This document shows, piece after piece, positions 13,725 to 24,657 of a stretch of 64,000 bases of DNA. The notes below the pieces were generated by a model. That model did not search any database. It saw only the letters and a list, made by a program, of their open reading frames with translations, and was not told the DNA's origin. The stretch covers positions 15,273,019-15,337,018 of the forward strand of contig CM049306.1 of the NCBI GenBank assembly GCA_026874595.1, read 5' to 3'. The translations under genes and the position numbers were made by a program. Each line of letters starts with the position of its first letter. Position 1 is the first letter of the stretch. The DNA is from Sipunculus nudus. Lineage: Eukaryota; Annelida; Sipuncula; Golfingiida; Sipunculidae.

Positions 13725-14395
13725 AGGGCACTTTAAGGTTTTGACAGCATTATTTACATTTAGGTGATAAAAAATGTAGTCATTCAGCTATCTATGAAGA
13801 GCTGCATCAGTAACAAAAGAATGGCCACTTTATAGTTTTGACAGCACTTTTTACATTTAGGTGATAAAAAGGTGTAGTCATTCAGCCATCTATGAAAAGC
13901 TGCATCAGCAACAACAGGATGGACACTATGGTTTTGACAGCATTATTTACATTTATGTGATAAAAAGGTGCAGTCATTCAGCTATATATGAAGAGCTGCA
14001 TTAGTTACAACAGGATGGGCACTTTATGGTTTTGACAGCATTATTTACATTTAGGTAATAAGAAAGATGTAATCATTCAGCTATCTATGAAGAGCTGCAT
14101 CAGTAACAACAGGATGGACACTATGGTTCTGACAGCATTATTTACATTTATGTGATAAAAAGGTGCAGTCATTCAGCTATGTATGAAGAGCTGCATCAGT
14201 AACAACAGGATGGGCACTTTATAGTTTTGACAGCATTATTTACATTTAGGTGATAAAAAGATGTAATCATTCAGCTATCTATGAAGAGCTGTTTCAGTAA
14301 CAACAGGATGGACACTATGGTTCTGACAGCATTATTTACATTTAGGGGTTGAAAGAATGTAATCATTCAGCTACTTATGAAGAGCTTTTACAGGG
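13725..14395 (+). repeat. 97-bp minisatellite with a two-unit higher-order pattern
   Basis: The word CATTCAGC recurs at 13781, 13879, 13975, 14074, 14170, 14268 and 14364, giving spacings of 98, 96, 99, 96, 98 and 96. From the third unit on, copies alternate between GGACACTATGG and GGGCACTTTATGG/AG variants, which accounts for the alternating lengths. The effective unit is therefore a dimer of about 194 bp. Non-coding. Confidence 0.9.
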
Positions 14396-15060
14396 CCTGA
14401 ATTCACTGAGAATGGCTTCATAGAGCATGTGTCATTTGGTGAACAGGTCTGCTTACACAGATTAAGGAATTCCTTACTAATACAACTGTGTATAATGTAT
14501 ATCAAAGGGAAGATGTGCACTAAAACAAAAGAAATGTTTGTCTGTGGTCATTTTACTTTTGCATGCTCATGGAGTGTTCTGTATTTTTTCCCATAATAAA
14601 TTAATCCTACCATAATTTGAGTATTGCAGCTTGGTCTAAAAATGCATTATTTCACTCTAAATTTTGCCATTGTACGTTCTCTTGCCACAAAACTCTATCA
14701 ACAAATAGATCCTTGCCTCGATGCTGTGCTGGGAGTACTTTCTTGTGGCATCTCCATTTCTTTTATAAATGCAACCACCACAGTTTTATTTCTCCCAGTT
14801 TTTCTTCAAGACTACTATTTTCATACACACTAAAACCTCAATGTCACAGGTCCCATGTCAAAACTAGAGGTTTGGGACTGAAGGGTCCTCAACTAGGGCC
14901 CCAGCCCCCAGGATTGCCAGTTTCTCCAAATGTAAGCCCAGGGGCCATATTAGATGTCAGATTAGTCTGAAATTTATAACCACAAATAATCTTGAAATCA
15001 AATTAAAAAAAAAAAATCACATTAAAAAACGTCATTGGAGATGGTTTTAAAACATCTGCC
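14396..15060. other. Non-coding stretch
   Basis: Contains a 117-codon plus-strand frame (14617-14970) without recognisable motifs. Part of it duplicates the block at 13137-13207, so it is not considered a gene. Confidence 0.45.
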
Positions 15061-15099
15061 TGGCAGTGATATTGGATTTAACAGTTGTTCTTGTAGAGA

Positions 15100-15605
15100 T
15101 ATCACACACAAAAGTAAATACCCCAACTATTCCACCAGGTCTGTAATTCCAAAGGTCTGGAGCCCACATAGGCCCCAATAATCCCTGTGAATTTGAGAAA
15201 GATCAAATGTATTCTTTTTGAGAAAATGCATGCGAAAGAAAATCACCAATTGTACTCTGGTGTCAATATTAGAATTCCTACAGGTCTGTAATTCAACAGG
15301 TCTAGAGCCCTTATAGGCCCCAATGATCCCACTAAATTTGAGAAAGATCAAGCATGTTCTTTTTGTGATTTCACGCGATAAGAAAATCACCGATTGTGCT
15401 CCGGGGCCACATTGGATTTCCAACAGGTCAGTAATTCGATAGGTCTGGAGCCCTGATTAGCCCCAAAGTTTCCCATGATTTTGTGAAAGATCAAGCTTGT
15501 TCTTGTTGAGATATTACACGCTAAAGTTGTCTGCTTCTGGGAGACGGATGCTTAGACAGACATTGCGATCACTATAGGGCACCGCTTTTTCAAGTGGGGC
15601 CCTAA
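15100..15605 (+). repeat. ~145-bp tandem repeat, about 3 copies, with GC-rich end block
   Basis: CAGGTCTGTAATT-type words occur at 15136, 15281 and 15424. Each is followed by 'ggtctggagccc', 'taggcccca' and 'gagaaagatcaa'. The array ends with GACGGATGCTTAGACAGAC and 'cactatagggcaccgc', then 'aagtggggccctaa'. I recognise this only as a type of repeat common in bivalve genomes. The 98-codon minus-strand frame here is a by-product of the repeat. Confidence 0.8.
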
Positions 15606-15646
15606 TCATGTAGTATACCGTAAGTATAAAATAATAATATACATAC

Positions 15647-15714
15647 CTTCAGTTTTGATCTCTGGTTCATCCCCATCTTTTCTTGCTGGCTCAATGGGTG
15701 TTATCTCAACAATT
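15647..15714 (-). CDS. Internal coding exon of minus-strand host gene Y (partial gene)
   Basis: A 68-base exon candidate. On the minus strand it is preceded by a good acceptor (TTCATTTGCAG) and followed by a near-consensus donor (GAAG|GTATGT). It is open in the phase left by the exon at 16331-16397: the split codon AG|A reads Arg, followed by 22 complete codons rich in Glu, Lys, Asp and Pro (IVEITPIEPARKDGDEP), then one base of a next codon. The composition suggests a charged, probably disordered segment. Gene identity is unknown. No downstream exon could be assigned with confidence at lower coordinates, so the gene may continue left of the window. Seen: splice sites and phases. Inferred: that it is expressed coding sequence. 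Confidence 0.6.
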
Positions 15715-16330
15715 CTGCAAATGAATTTGAATAAGTAAAAATATACTTTGAAATGAAGTTTCCAAATGAACAAGCCAACCATAAGTAACACACATCCTGC
15801 TCTGTGTGCAGAACTTATTCGAGTATTTCTACTTACCAGCATTTTCTAATTTTCTGTGAAAGTTTTGAATAAATTTGAAATTTGCAACTTAACAATACAG
15901 GTGCATGGTAAGATATATTACTAAAAGTTACCTCTCATTATTTTGTGTGTTTAAAATTCCTCCTGATACATTTAATAACAGAACTTTATTCATAAGGCTT
16001 AATGCTAAAATATATTGCAAAAATTGCAGCAAAATGTTACAGTATACATGAAGGTGATTTAACATCACTGTAAGTCTAAAAGCAATAAATCATGACATGT
16101 TTAACTTCTTTGTTAAAGTGAATATATCCTAGAAATATATCCTAAACACACAGATACTCTGATGCTCAGTTTCACTTCATGGAAAGCAAACTGAAAATAA
16201 AGATTGATTTTTATTTCATGTGTGAAATATGCTGGGATTCTATTAATAGCTGTCCCATGTGCCAATATGAGGTATTTTGATACACTCCAAAGACACAGTA
16301 AATTTGGCATTATTGTCAGACAAAACTTAC

Positions 16331-16397
16331 CTGTATGTAGTTTCTGCTTTGTCTGACCTTTCCTGGTTAACCACTGGACTAGCATCTGTAGCTTTCT
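16331..16397 (-). CDS. Internal coding exon of minus-strand host gene Y (partial gene)
   Basis: A 67-base exon candidate with acceptor TTACTACAG and strong donor ACAG|GTAAGT on the minus strand. Of the three frames, the one starting after two bases (KATDASPVVNQERSDK...) is the only one that stays open across the junction with the exon at 15647-15714. The two leading bases (AG) complete a Glu codon with the single G left at the end of the candidate first exon at 27229-27256. The encoded segment is hydrophilic with no known domain. The competing frame, which is open in the unspliced DNA, meets stops immediately after splicing. Confidence 0.6.
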
Positions 16398-16499
16398 CTG
16401 TAGTAAATGATGAAAGAATTATGGAAATACAGTAAAAATTGAGTATATTTTAGATCTTTATTTAATGACAAATCTGAATACTAAAAACCCAATATGAAA

Positions 16500-16575
16500 A
16501 CATACAACCAAGAGACTCAAGAGGGCAGGGGGGGAAGGGGGGGGGTGGAGAGAGAGATAGAGAGAGAAAGGCTCT
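16500..16575 (+). repeat. Purine-rich low-complexity tract
   Basis: G-rich run followed by (GA)n-like sequence (GGGGGGGTGGAGAGAGAGAT). Confidence 0.85.
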
Positions 16576-16639
16576 TTGTGGTAGTAACTGCAGACAGCCT
16601 GACCAAGCTCACCTAGACAGGGGGAGCTCAGGAGTGGAG

Positions 16640-17390
16640 CTGTTACATAAGAGCCCAGGGAGCTGAGAGCTGGCCCCTAGCATACTGCATACCACTGGCC
16701 TGATGTAAACAATACTTGACATGGTGCTTGAAAACCTTAACAAAATCTACAGTTTGATCAATTGGTTTCAACTTTCAGATTTTAACAGAAGAAATACTAT
16801 GTAAACATGCTGAGAAAATTAAATCAACAGCACTTACTGGTAGGAAATGTGCCATGGTCAAATTTGGGCAACATATAAGGTACTGATTTTATATCTTTAT
16901 CCTAATAACTTAAATAATGGGAAAATTCAGATCTAAATTCAAGTATACAATTTAATCTTTATATTCCTGAAAAAAAAAGACTCTTTTACATAATACTTAC
17001 TTATTTCAAGAATGTTCATAGTAAATACATACAAGAATATGTATTTTAAATATGATCAAAAACAGAGAAATGGCTTTGAAATTTGGCAGTCTTGAATTGT
17101 AACAATGAGTTTTTCATGGGAAATTGAGTTTTTTTCCTTATTATCTAGTAACCCAGTTTTTGGTACGGTAGGAGATTTGGAGAAAACTAACTGTATGCCA
17201 AATTTTAGATTCGTAAGTCCAACAGTTTCAAAATGTACCCTGTAAATAGATGTCTGACCAGACAATGGACTTAAAATAGTTACAACACATAGAACAATGC
17301 AAGGATGAAGCTTACATATTCTGAAAACTGAGTGGCCCCCTGGACCCCCTGCTGTGAACAAATCTGCTTGCCAATGTCAGTAAATTTAGC
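16640..17390 (+). repeat. Dispersed repeat family B copy
   Basis: Shares 'gatgtaaacaatacttgacatgg'-type sequence with 21790, 'gccatggtcaaa.ttgggca' with 22620 and 60910, and the terminal portion 'gtatgccaaatttt.gattcgta.gtcca' with 1010 and 23090. The 3' GACGGACGG run is degraded. The 101-codon minus-strand frame over it is not a gene. Confidence 0.75.
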
Positions 17391-17437
17391 TGGCACTCAA
17401 ACTTGTCTAGCTATAACGGTTATAGTATAACCCTGTA

Positions 17438-17443
17438 TATATT

Positions 17444-17474
<31 letters not shown>

Positions 17475-17719
17475 CGTTATGGATTTGGTCCGGGCCTCGT
17501 CTGAGGCCCACAGACTAAAATTTAGATAAACCAGATTGAGTGAAAACCAAACACATGTTGAATTTGCAAGGGTTTGTAACAAAGACAAACTGCTCAGGGG
17601 AAAATATTGGGCTGATCTGGGATTCGAACCCATATCATTGGCGGACATGTCCGGCATTCCAACTGCTTCACCAGAAAAGCAAGCATCACTAGCAAGACAG
17701 TTTGGTCTGCTTTTATGTC
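17438..17719 (-). mobile_element. tRNA-derived SINE with (TA)n tail
   Basis: On the minus strand an RNA polymerase III A-box-like TGGTGAAGCAGTTGG (17660-17674) is followed at tRNA-like spacing by an exact B box GGTTCGAATCC (near 17620-17630). A tRNA-unrelated body follows, then a (TA)n tail at 17438-17475. The octamer ACCCTGTA flanks the element at 17430-17437 and 17720-17727, a plausible target-site duplication. The pol III boxes are seen directly; SINE status follows from box, body, tail and duplication together. The plus-strand frame at 17536-17757 is antisense to it. Confidence 0.7.
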
Positions 17720-17727
17720 ACCCTGTA

Positions 17728-18271
17728 ACAATATATATATATATATTAAACTGGTAAAATCAAGATCTGTGCATCCATGGATATTGAGAATAGAAAATAT
17801 GTGATACAGTCAGAAAAATAAGTGGCATAATCAAGGTTCAACAACTGGATGTAATCAAATTTTGTATAAAATACAGGTGTCACACCTAATATATAATTAT
17901 GCCATTATTAAGTATGTGATCAGAATCATGTTTACATGTCCCCTTGGTCAAAATAGGTGTCCCATAAATTGTTTTCTAACAAATGGCAATTAATTCTATT
18001 TTCCTGAGAAATTCCCATACTGGTTTTGGATTTTGCCCATACCTGGAATCCATACCTGGAATTCATTATATTAAAGGAAGAGGGGGCAGGGAATCCTTCC
18101 TTACTTTAAATTTGCTGTTTAAATACATATGGTTCAAGAAATGGCACTTCACTTCTAGTTATACTTAAACCAACAAGGTTGACAGGCCGATGCAAACCTA
18201 TGCAATAGGATAAACATCAGGTATAATCCAGGCCTGCCAAAGGTAAAGGACCAAAAAAAGTCAGTACTCCA
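17728..18271. other. Non-coding stretch
   Basis: No gene or repeat recognised, apart from a short TA tract just after the SINE duplication. Confidence 0.45.
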
Positions 18272-18570
18272 GAAAACAAGGGACCCAGGGGTCACTGTGC
18301 TCAGCTGAAGTTGACCTTGATGTTAAAAATCTAAAATGATATCAAAGGGTGCTTACAGGAAAAAACATGCCGTAGCCAAAGTTGGAAAAAATTTAATGCA
18401 TTGATTTTTATTTATGCTATTAACTTTGCAAATTTCAGATCTTATTTTGGGTAAACAATCGAATCTTGATTAAATAAAGTTATAACCCTGAAAACATGTC
18501 TCAAGCTACAGCAATCCTCGTGTTAAGTGAGTAAATATATTTCTTGTTTTTTAAAGCAATATATTTGGGC
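18272..18570 (+). repeat. Dispersed repeat with ACAAGGGACCC start motif (family B 5' type)
   Basis: Begins AAAACAAGGGACCCAGGGG then GTCACTGTGCTCAGCTGA. The same start motif occurs at 20060-20093 and 56351-56392. It runs into family B internal sequence ('attgatttttatttatgc', 'gtaaacaatygaatcttgatt'), which places this motif at the 5' end of family B. Confidence 0.65.
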
Positions 18571-18585
18571 CCATAACTTCAAAAC

Positions 18586-18745
18586 AGGGTTGGGGCAAGG
18601 TACTTGTACCTGTACCTGTACCTAGGTACACATTTCAGAGTACCTGTACCTGTACCTGCCAGTCATGAGTAGGAAGTACCTTGTACCTGTACCTGTAACT
18701 TAAGTACCTGTACCTGGTACAAGGTACTCCAGGTACATTTTCATA
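18586..18745 (+). repeat. (GTACCT)n repeat with hAT-like CAGGGTTGGGGCAAGG start
   Basis: Repeated GTACCTGTACCT hexamers, interspersed with palindromic AGGTAC words, follow CAGGGTTGGGGCAAGG. The CAGGGTTGGG opening resembles known hAT-type termini, but no matching right end was found nearby. It could also be a simple low-complexity expansion. Confidence 0.45.
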
Positions 18746-20055
18746 TTATCATTTTTTTAGTTTTTTTTTCTCTTTTAGTATTACATTTGGTTACCTGTAG
18801 TGTAAAATAATCGGCAAGCCATCAGTGTGATAAACTGCTCATGAATTGAATTGTTATCACACCTCCAGAATGGTCACATGTGTGAAATCAGCTTATTAAG
18901 CAAATCATTTGATTATACTTTACTTGGTGCACTTAATGAACATTTAGTACAGGCAAGATCTTGGCCCGTTGCCACATCTGTTTATACATACTGAGAGACT
19001 TTGGCTACAATACCTTTACAAGCTGACATATTTATAAGATTTTTTTTGAAAATCTTTAGAATAACAGATGCCTACTGAAAGCAAACTCAGAATACAGATA
19101 TAGGTTTTATTCATGGATTTATCTTACAATTGGATATGGAAACGAATTATTTTTATTGCCTGTACAACTCTGCTCATATACCCACAAAACTCACAATCTG
19201 TTACCACAAACATCTAGCACTGTTTACCACAGTATCTAGGACTAGGATCTAGTTTTAAAGTCATTAGAAAAACATGGTTGAGGTGTTCTGGGATCACCAC
19301 CCCATTTGTCTCTTTAGACTATGAATTTTGAGGAGCCGATAGATGTAATGCCAAACAAGCCAAGCCAGCAGGAGTAAGAGACTGCCAATGTTTTACCTGC
19401 ACCTGTGACCGGCGGAAAGCCACAGCACCCACACCCACAAAGGCAGAATTAAGCAGCATGCATTACCGCCATCAATCCCAGCAGCTGAGACCCAGCCATG
19501 CCAGTCGAGGGTCGAACCCGATCAATCAAAGGACAGAGCTTTGAGACAAAAAAAGCTCTGTTTTTTGCTGATGTTGGTCATGTGGCCAAGTAAGCCTATA
19601 TCAAACTGAAGGCTGCAATAGTCTTCTTCTGCAAAACTGCTTTTCAAATTCTATAACATTGCACAAAAAAATTAATCTTAGATGGCCTTTGATCAAATTT
19701 AATCAAATGATTTTTGGCTATATATTGGACCTTTAAAAATGAAAGAACTATGATATACTGTTACCACACAACAAAAACCTAAATGTGACCATCATTTGCA
19801 TAAAACATGGCAATGATAGCTCTTGCCGTTTCTAAGATTGTAATCTAAGTGGGCCAAAAGACTAAGTTCAGCTTCATGTAATTCTGCCAAAAATCACCGA
19901 AATGGAAACTAATTTGAGAGATCTTGTTTCTTGGATTATTTCTGCGAAACATTATACAATTTGGCTTGACAATATCAGAGCAGATTTTTAGTTTTTTATT
20001 TGACTTTTCCTTGCTTATCTGGTATTGGTATCCCATTTTTACAGACCAGTTATAT
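18746..20055. other. Non-coding stretch with a GC-richer block
   Basis: No supported gene. The block at about 19330-19560 is GC-richer than its surroundings and has a GGGTTCGACCC word on the minus strand that resembles a B box. No A box lies at the right distance, so no tRNA or SINE is called. Confidence 0.45.
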
Positions 20056-20059
20056 TAAA

Positions 20060-20093
20060 AACAAGGGACCCATGGGTCACGGCGCTCAGCTGA
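20060..20093 (+). repeat. Isolated ACAAGGGACCC start motif of dispersed repeat
   Basis: ACAAGGGACCCATGGGTCAC followed by GGCGCTCAGCTGA. It matches the starts at 18272 and 56351; downstream sequence is unlike the other copies. Confidence 0.6.
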
Positions 20094-20268
20094 TCGTGAT
20101 TGGACTATAAATGTTTCTCCACTGTGATAATATATCGAGTCGATAAAGCTTATGAATATCATGTACATGTTGGGCTATTATAAAGGAATGTAATGTAATA
20201 TGTGAGTAAATGATAAATGAAATTACCTGACTGATTGATTAATAGAGTCAAATAAAGTGGTTTATTTT

Positions 20269-20395
20269 TTATTTATTTAGGAGGGGTTGAAAATTGTGAT
20301 ATATTTGAGCAAATATGAATGCAATGACAGCAGTAATAAGCAGTAGTAGAATGATGATAAGGCTATTTGTTGAAGGATCTAAAGTGTATGGTAGT
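20269..20395 (-). CDS. Candidate terminal exon encoding a tail-anchor-like segment
   Basis: On the minus strand an acceptor-like GAATGCTTGCAG precedes an open stretch of 42 codons ending in TAA. It holds a hydrophobic run (SLIIILLLLITAVIAFIF) followed by a short polar tail (AQIYHNFQPLLNK). AATAAA lies just after the stop. This is what a C-terminal tail-anchored exon would look like. No upstream exon was found, the polypyrimidine tract is weak, and AT-rich DNA easily encodes Leu/Ile runs, so this is tentative. Its phase is incompatible with direct joining to the candidate exon at 27229-27256. Confidence 0.25.
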
Positions 20396-20479
20396 CTGCA
20401 AGCATTCAATTTGACAGATATGATGTTATGATTAACTATGCTGATGAAGTGATTTATGAATATGTGACTGTATGACACA

Positions 20480-21780
20480 ATATCTCTTTAGTCTTGACAA
20501 GGTACATTATTGTGATGCCCACTATGTCTACATATTACACAATATTGACATAATTTCTGGCATGTACATAGGTACCTATGGACGAATAGTTATACAAAAT
20601 ATTAAAGTATGAATATATCTGATTCATCTTGTTCTTGCTTACTGAGGCTAACTTTGGGATGGGGTTCAGAGAAGGGAAAAGTGAGGGCAGCACGAAAGTG
20701 GATGTAGATATATTCTATTGTAAAGTTTTTCATTTATATAAGAATATGAAAAGCTAAGAGGAAAGGGGCCCTCCTACTTGGTTATAGTAAAGTTCTAAAT
20801 ATATGATTGCAAACTAATACTCTGACAAGACTGTCATGAAGAAAAACAGTAAAAGTTTTGAGATACTGTGTTGCATACGAAAATTTACAGATGGACAGGC
20901 AAGTGGACAGAATGGACAAATACCTTTATTTCACTTTCAAGAGAATAATGCATTTAAGTTTATATATAATCCTATTTTTTTAAGCAGATCCACTTTTTCC
21001 ATAAAGAAGTTTTTATCTGAATTTTTTTTTTATTTACAGGTTTATAAATTTTTAATTAAAAAACCTGAAAATATAATTTAAAATATTAGAATTGTTGCAA
21101 AAGTTGCAATCATTATATATACAGAGTAAAAAACATTGGGTCATATTATGCATACACATATATTTTATTATTTTTAAATAATAAATGTTTAAACTGATTT
21201 TAAAAGAAAATAATGCCACAACATGGCATCTACAAGAATATTTTTTGAATCACTATTAAAAAGTTTTGCACATTGGAGTTTTCAGGACATGCTTAATTTT
21301 ATTCACCAAAATAAAATAAAAGTAAATTTGATAAAATAAAACATCTTTTCAAATAAAGTATACACACTGTTGGTTGGATGAGGGACAAACAATATCATTG
21401 TGCTAATTACTATCCCAGTTTTAATTTATTACTGGAATTAATAGTCAATTTCACACCTGGTGAAGTTTTTACTCTTCTGAAGTAAGGAATTACTTATCTC
21501 ATGAACATCCACACTTTCACAGCAATACACCACTTTGTGGACACAATTAAATGTACACTTTAATCATTGTAACCCTGGTGGTTCAATACAAAATCTAAAA
21601 TGTAGCATGTCCAAGAAAAAAATAAAATACAGAAAAATTATAACATTCATCTAGTTTATGCACCAGCTGGGGGGATGAGTGCAGGGCAGAGGGGAAGCCT
21701 GCTAGTAGTGGCCAAGCTGGGCCAAGGTAAGCTGCCTGGGGTGGGTTACATAATGCAAGTGAAGGCTGTACTACTAGGTG
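20480..21780. other. AT-rich non-coding stretch
   Basis: No gene supported. The plus-strand frame at 20836-21081 is low-complexity Phe/Lys/Ile-rich. The block 21660-21780 is GC-richer and resembles the block before the family B copy at 16590. Confidence 0.5.
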
Positions 21781-23226
21781 GGCTAGATGTAAACAACACT
21801 TGACATGGTGTATGAAAACATGAATAAAAGCTATTCATTCCAATCAATTTCTTTTGAAAGTTCAGATTTTAAAAGATTAAACCCTTAAGCATATATGCTG
21901 GGAAATTTAAATCAACAGTGCCAAAGTTGGACAAAATTTAAGGTATTGATTTTTTATTTATGCTTGAAAAACTTAACTTGCTTAACTTGAAAAATTTGCA
22001 AAATTCAGATCTAATTTTGGGTAAACAATTGAATCTTGATTAAATAAAGTTATATTCCTGAAAAAAAAGTCTCTAGGTTCAGCAATTCTCATGTTAGGTG
22101 AGTAAATATATTTCCTGATTTTTTAAAAAATTGCATTATATTTTGGCCCATAAATTCAAAATAATACCCAAAAGTGACCTAATTTTTGGTATGTTCATAG
22201 AAAATGTATAAAAGAATGTGAATACTAAATACGATCAAAAACAGATCAGTGGTTTTGATATTAGGCAGCCTTGAAGTGTAACAATGGCTTTTTTTTATGG
22301 AAAACGGGAGTTTTTCTTCCTTAATATCTCAAAGGAACAAAGTCCTAATGACCCAATTTTCGGTATGGTAGGAGATTTTTGGGACATCTAAAATTATGTC
22401 AACAGCCAGGGGAGTAAGAGATGTGCACTGAATGACCTACAGTCATCAAAGTGGACTGCTTGACAATGTAAGGGAATACAACAAGAGCCTCCAAAAAAAA
22501 TTCAATAACCAGCCTAATTTTGCAGCTTTTATTTTCAAATTTCAGATTTTAACAAATTAAATCCTTATGTATACATGGTGTGAAAATTAAATCCACAATA
22601 CTTACAGGAAAAAAACGTGCCATGGCCAAAGTTGGGCAGAATTTAAGGTACCAATTTTATATTTTTGCCAATATTTAAAAAAATTTAACAGATTTTGATC
22701 TAATTTTTGGTATACAATTAAATTTTGATTAATTAAAGTTGTATTACTGGAAAAAAGTCCCTACCTTTAACACTTTTGGTCTTAAGTGACCAAAGATCTT
22801 CCTGATTTTTTTTACAAAGTCCATTATGTTTGGGCCCATAACTTTTTTAAATTATATAATACTGACTTAATATCTGGCATGTTCATAGGAACTATATAGA
22901 GGAATATTTATGGTGAATATGAAGAAAACCAGATGAGTGGTTTTGATATTAGGCAGCCCTGAAGTGTGAAAATAGATTTCTAATAAAAAATTGAGGTTTT
23001 TTACTTAATATCTCAAAGGAACGAAGTCCTATTGACCCAATTTTTGGCGTGGTAGGAGATTATGGGGACATCTAACTGTATGCCAAAATTCAGATTCGTA
23101 GGTCCAACGGTGTCTAAACGTGCCAGTCTTACGGACGGACATCCAGACGGACAGACAGACAGACGGACGGACGACGGACAATGGACCATGACTATAGCTC
23201 AGATGACTCATAGTCAGCTGAGCTAA
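21781..23226 (+). repeat. Two tandem copies of dispersed repeat family B, the second with intact 3' end
   Basis: Copies run about 21781-22410 and 22430-23226. Each contains 'tctcaaaggaa', 'gaagtccta.tgaccca' and 'gtatggtaggagat' type words. The second ends with GGACGGACATCCAGACGGAC, (GACGGAC)n, then a near-perfect hairpin (AGCTCAG-A-TGACT, loop CAT, AGTCA-G-CTGAGCT) at about 23197-23225. The overlapping minus-strand frames are not genes. Confidence 0.8.
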
Positions 23227-23334
23227 AAATTATGGGACTCCTGATCATGAGATTGTGCAGTCAATACTGGACTGAGGCAGCTTCTCAAAATCACTTGTAT
23301 TTCATCTCAGAATAATATTAATAATATCATGACG

Positions 23335-23774
23335 GGTCCGCCTAAACTACCAAAACACTGGTGTTTTGGGAACGTGTGACGAAACACCCTTTTAAATTCA
23401 AATTTGAAGCAAAACACTGACTTATTTAATAAATTATCATCTGTTGCATATGTCAAGGCAGAATTGTGCCACTTCTGTAAAATAAAAGAAAGCAATGGTG
23501 TTTTGTACAACTGACAAGTGCTCTGCTTGTTTGTGACTTGCCCCACTAGGGGGCAGCATCATAGCTGGCATAAATGGCTGCCGTTGAACAGACCACAGCA
23601 CAAAACACTCGTTTTTATCTTTATTTCATAAATTTTTTACAAAATATTATAGAGATATATTCATCAGATGATTATTTATTGATTGGTGTTACGTTTCAGG
23701 TTCAGGTTTGAACTTAAGTTGGTGTTTCGTCACAGATACCCAAAACACTGGTGTTTTTCGTGTTTAGGGGGACC
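23335..23774. mobile_element. 440-bp MITE with ~54-bp terminal inverted repeats
   Basis: The left end GGTCCGCCTAAAC matches the complement of the right end GTTTAGGGGGACC. Matching continues inward through AACACYRGTGTTTTGGG and TGTGACGAAACAC, so about 54 bases are inverted with few mismatches. Each end contains an internal palindrome (AACACTGGTGTT). No transposase is encoded, so the element is non-autonomous. A target-site duplication could not be fixed. Superfamily unknown. Confidence 0.85.
23543..23557 (+). promoter_or_regulatory. Perfect CTCF-consensus sequence inside a MITE
   Basis: CCACTAGGGGGCAGC matches every position of the CTCF core consensus CCRSYAGRKGGCRSY. CTCF is conserved across bilaterians. 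Binding here is inference. Confidence 0.55.
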
Positions 23775-24629
23775 GATTTTATGACAGAATATGTAATGTT
23801 AATTAGTAAGAACATGGGGTCATCTACCCGTATATATGGAAGGTATAACTAAACAAAATGCAAACAAACAGTTCATTCAAATTTTTGGCTTCTAATTCAG
23901 TAAAAGTAATGAAGTCAGTGAAGATTAGCCTTGACAACATGACACTCAGGCCTTCGGAAAAAAAACTGATAGGGGCTGGAGTCATGATGGCAGTCACAAC
24001 AGAACGCCCATTCTAAGGGTCGGATCAAAATATTTGCTGTCTGGTATTATTTGGCATCACAGGCTTATATAGTCGTATTATATGTGCTAAATATCAAAGA
24101 TAAAATGTTGTTACACAAAAATAATTACAATTATTACCTCCTTTCATCACTGTGGCACCGATTCACGTGAAGCGGTACTTCTCATTCAAAACTAAATGTG
24201 TCATGGCGCGGTCGTGTATGTAAACTTGGAAGTCGGAAGCCGGAAGCCAACGAAAGCAGTTTAAAGCATCTACAAAATGCTAACGCTTCAATACCGTCTT
24301 GTTTTTTCCCCGATAGAATAAGATCTTTTTTTATCATTCTGTGAAGAATAATAGTTATCCATTGTTTAATCTGAACGTTATGGAAGATTTTGTGCTCGGA
24401 AGCCATCTCGGAAGTCAGTCAGAAGTGCTTGGATGTTATCCAATGTGTATAACTCAGAAGTCACAGAGACGCACTGTGCCCAAAATGCAGTTTCATTATA
24501 ATTATAGTTGCATGCATATATTAAAATTGCTTATGCATGATTCTGCTTATAATGAGTGTATGATGCAATACATGACACATAATCGGAAACTATAAGTTCT
24601 TATTTTTTTATTTGTAAATTTAATATATA
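23775..24629. other. Non-coding stretch
   Basis: No gene supported. It contains GGAAGTCGGAAGCCGGAAGC at 24228-24247 and related words near 24395-24460, which recur in inverted orientation near 26030 and 26200-26245. The 84-codon frame at 24341-24595 has no recognisable domain. Confidence 0.45.
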
Positions 24630-24657
24630 TCTATATATATATATATATATATATATC
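24630..24657. repeat. (TA)n microsatellite
   Basis: Short TA dinucleotide run. Confidence 0.9.

Noticed and set aside
14617-14970. 117-codon plus-strand open frame
   Set aside because: No motif; overlaps a duplicated non-coding block (13137-13207) and repeat-like text at its end.
15825-15841. 17-base minus-strand micro-exon candidate (acceptor TTTCACAG, donor GCTG|GTAAGT)
   Set aside because: Including it between the exons at 16331 and 15714 introduces a stop; direct joining stays open.
19330-19560. tRNA or SINE suggested by GGGTTCGACCC on the minus strand
   Set aside because: No A box at 30-60 bases and no cloverleaf could be drawn.
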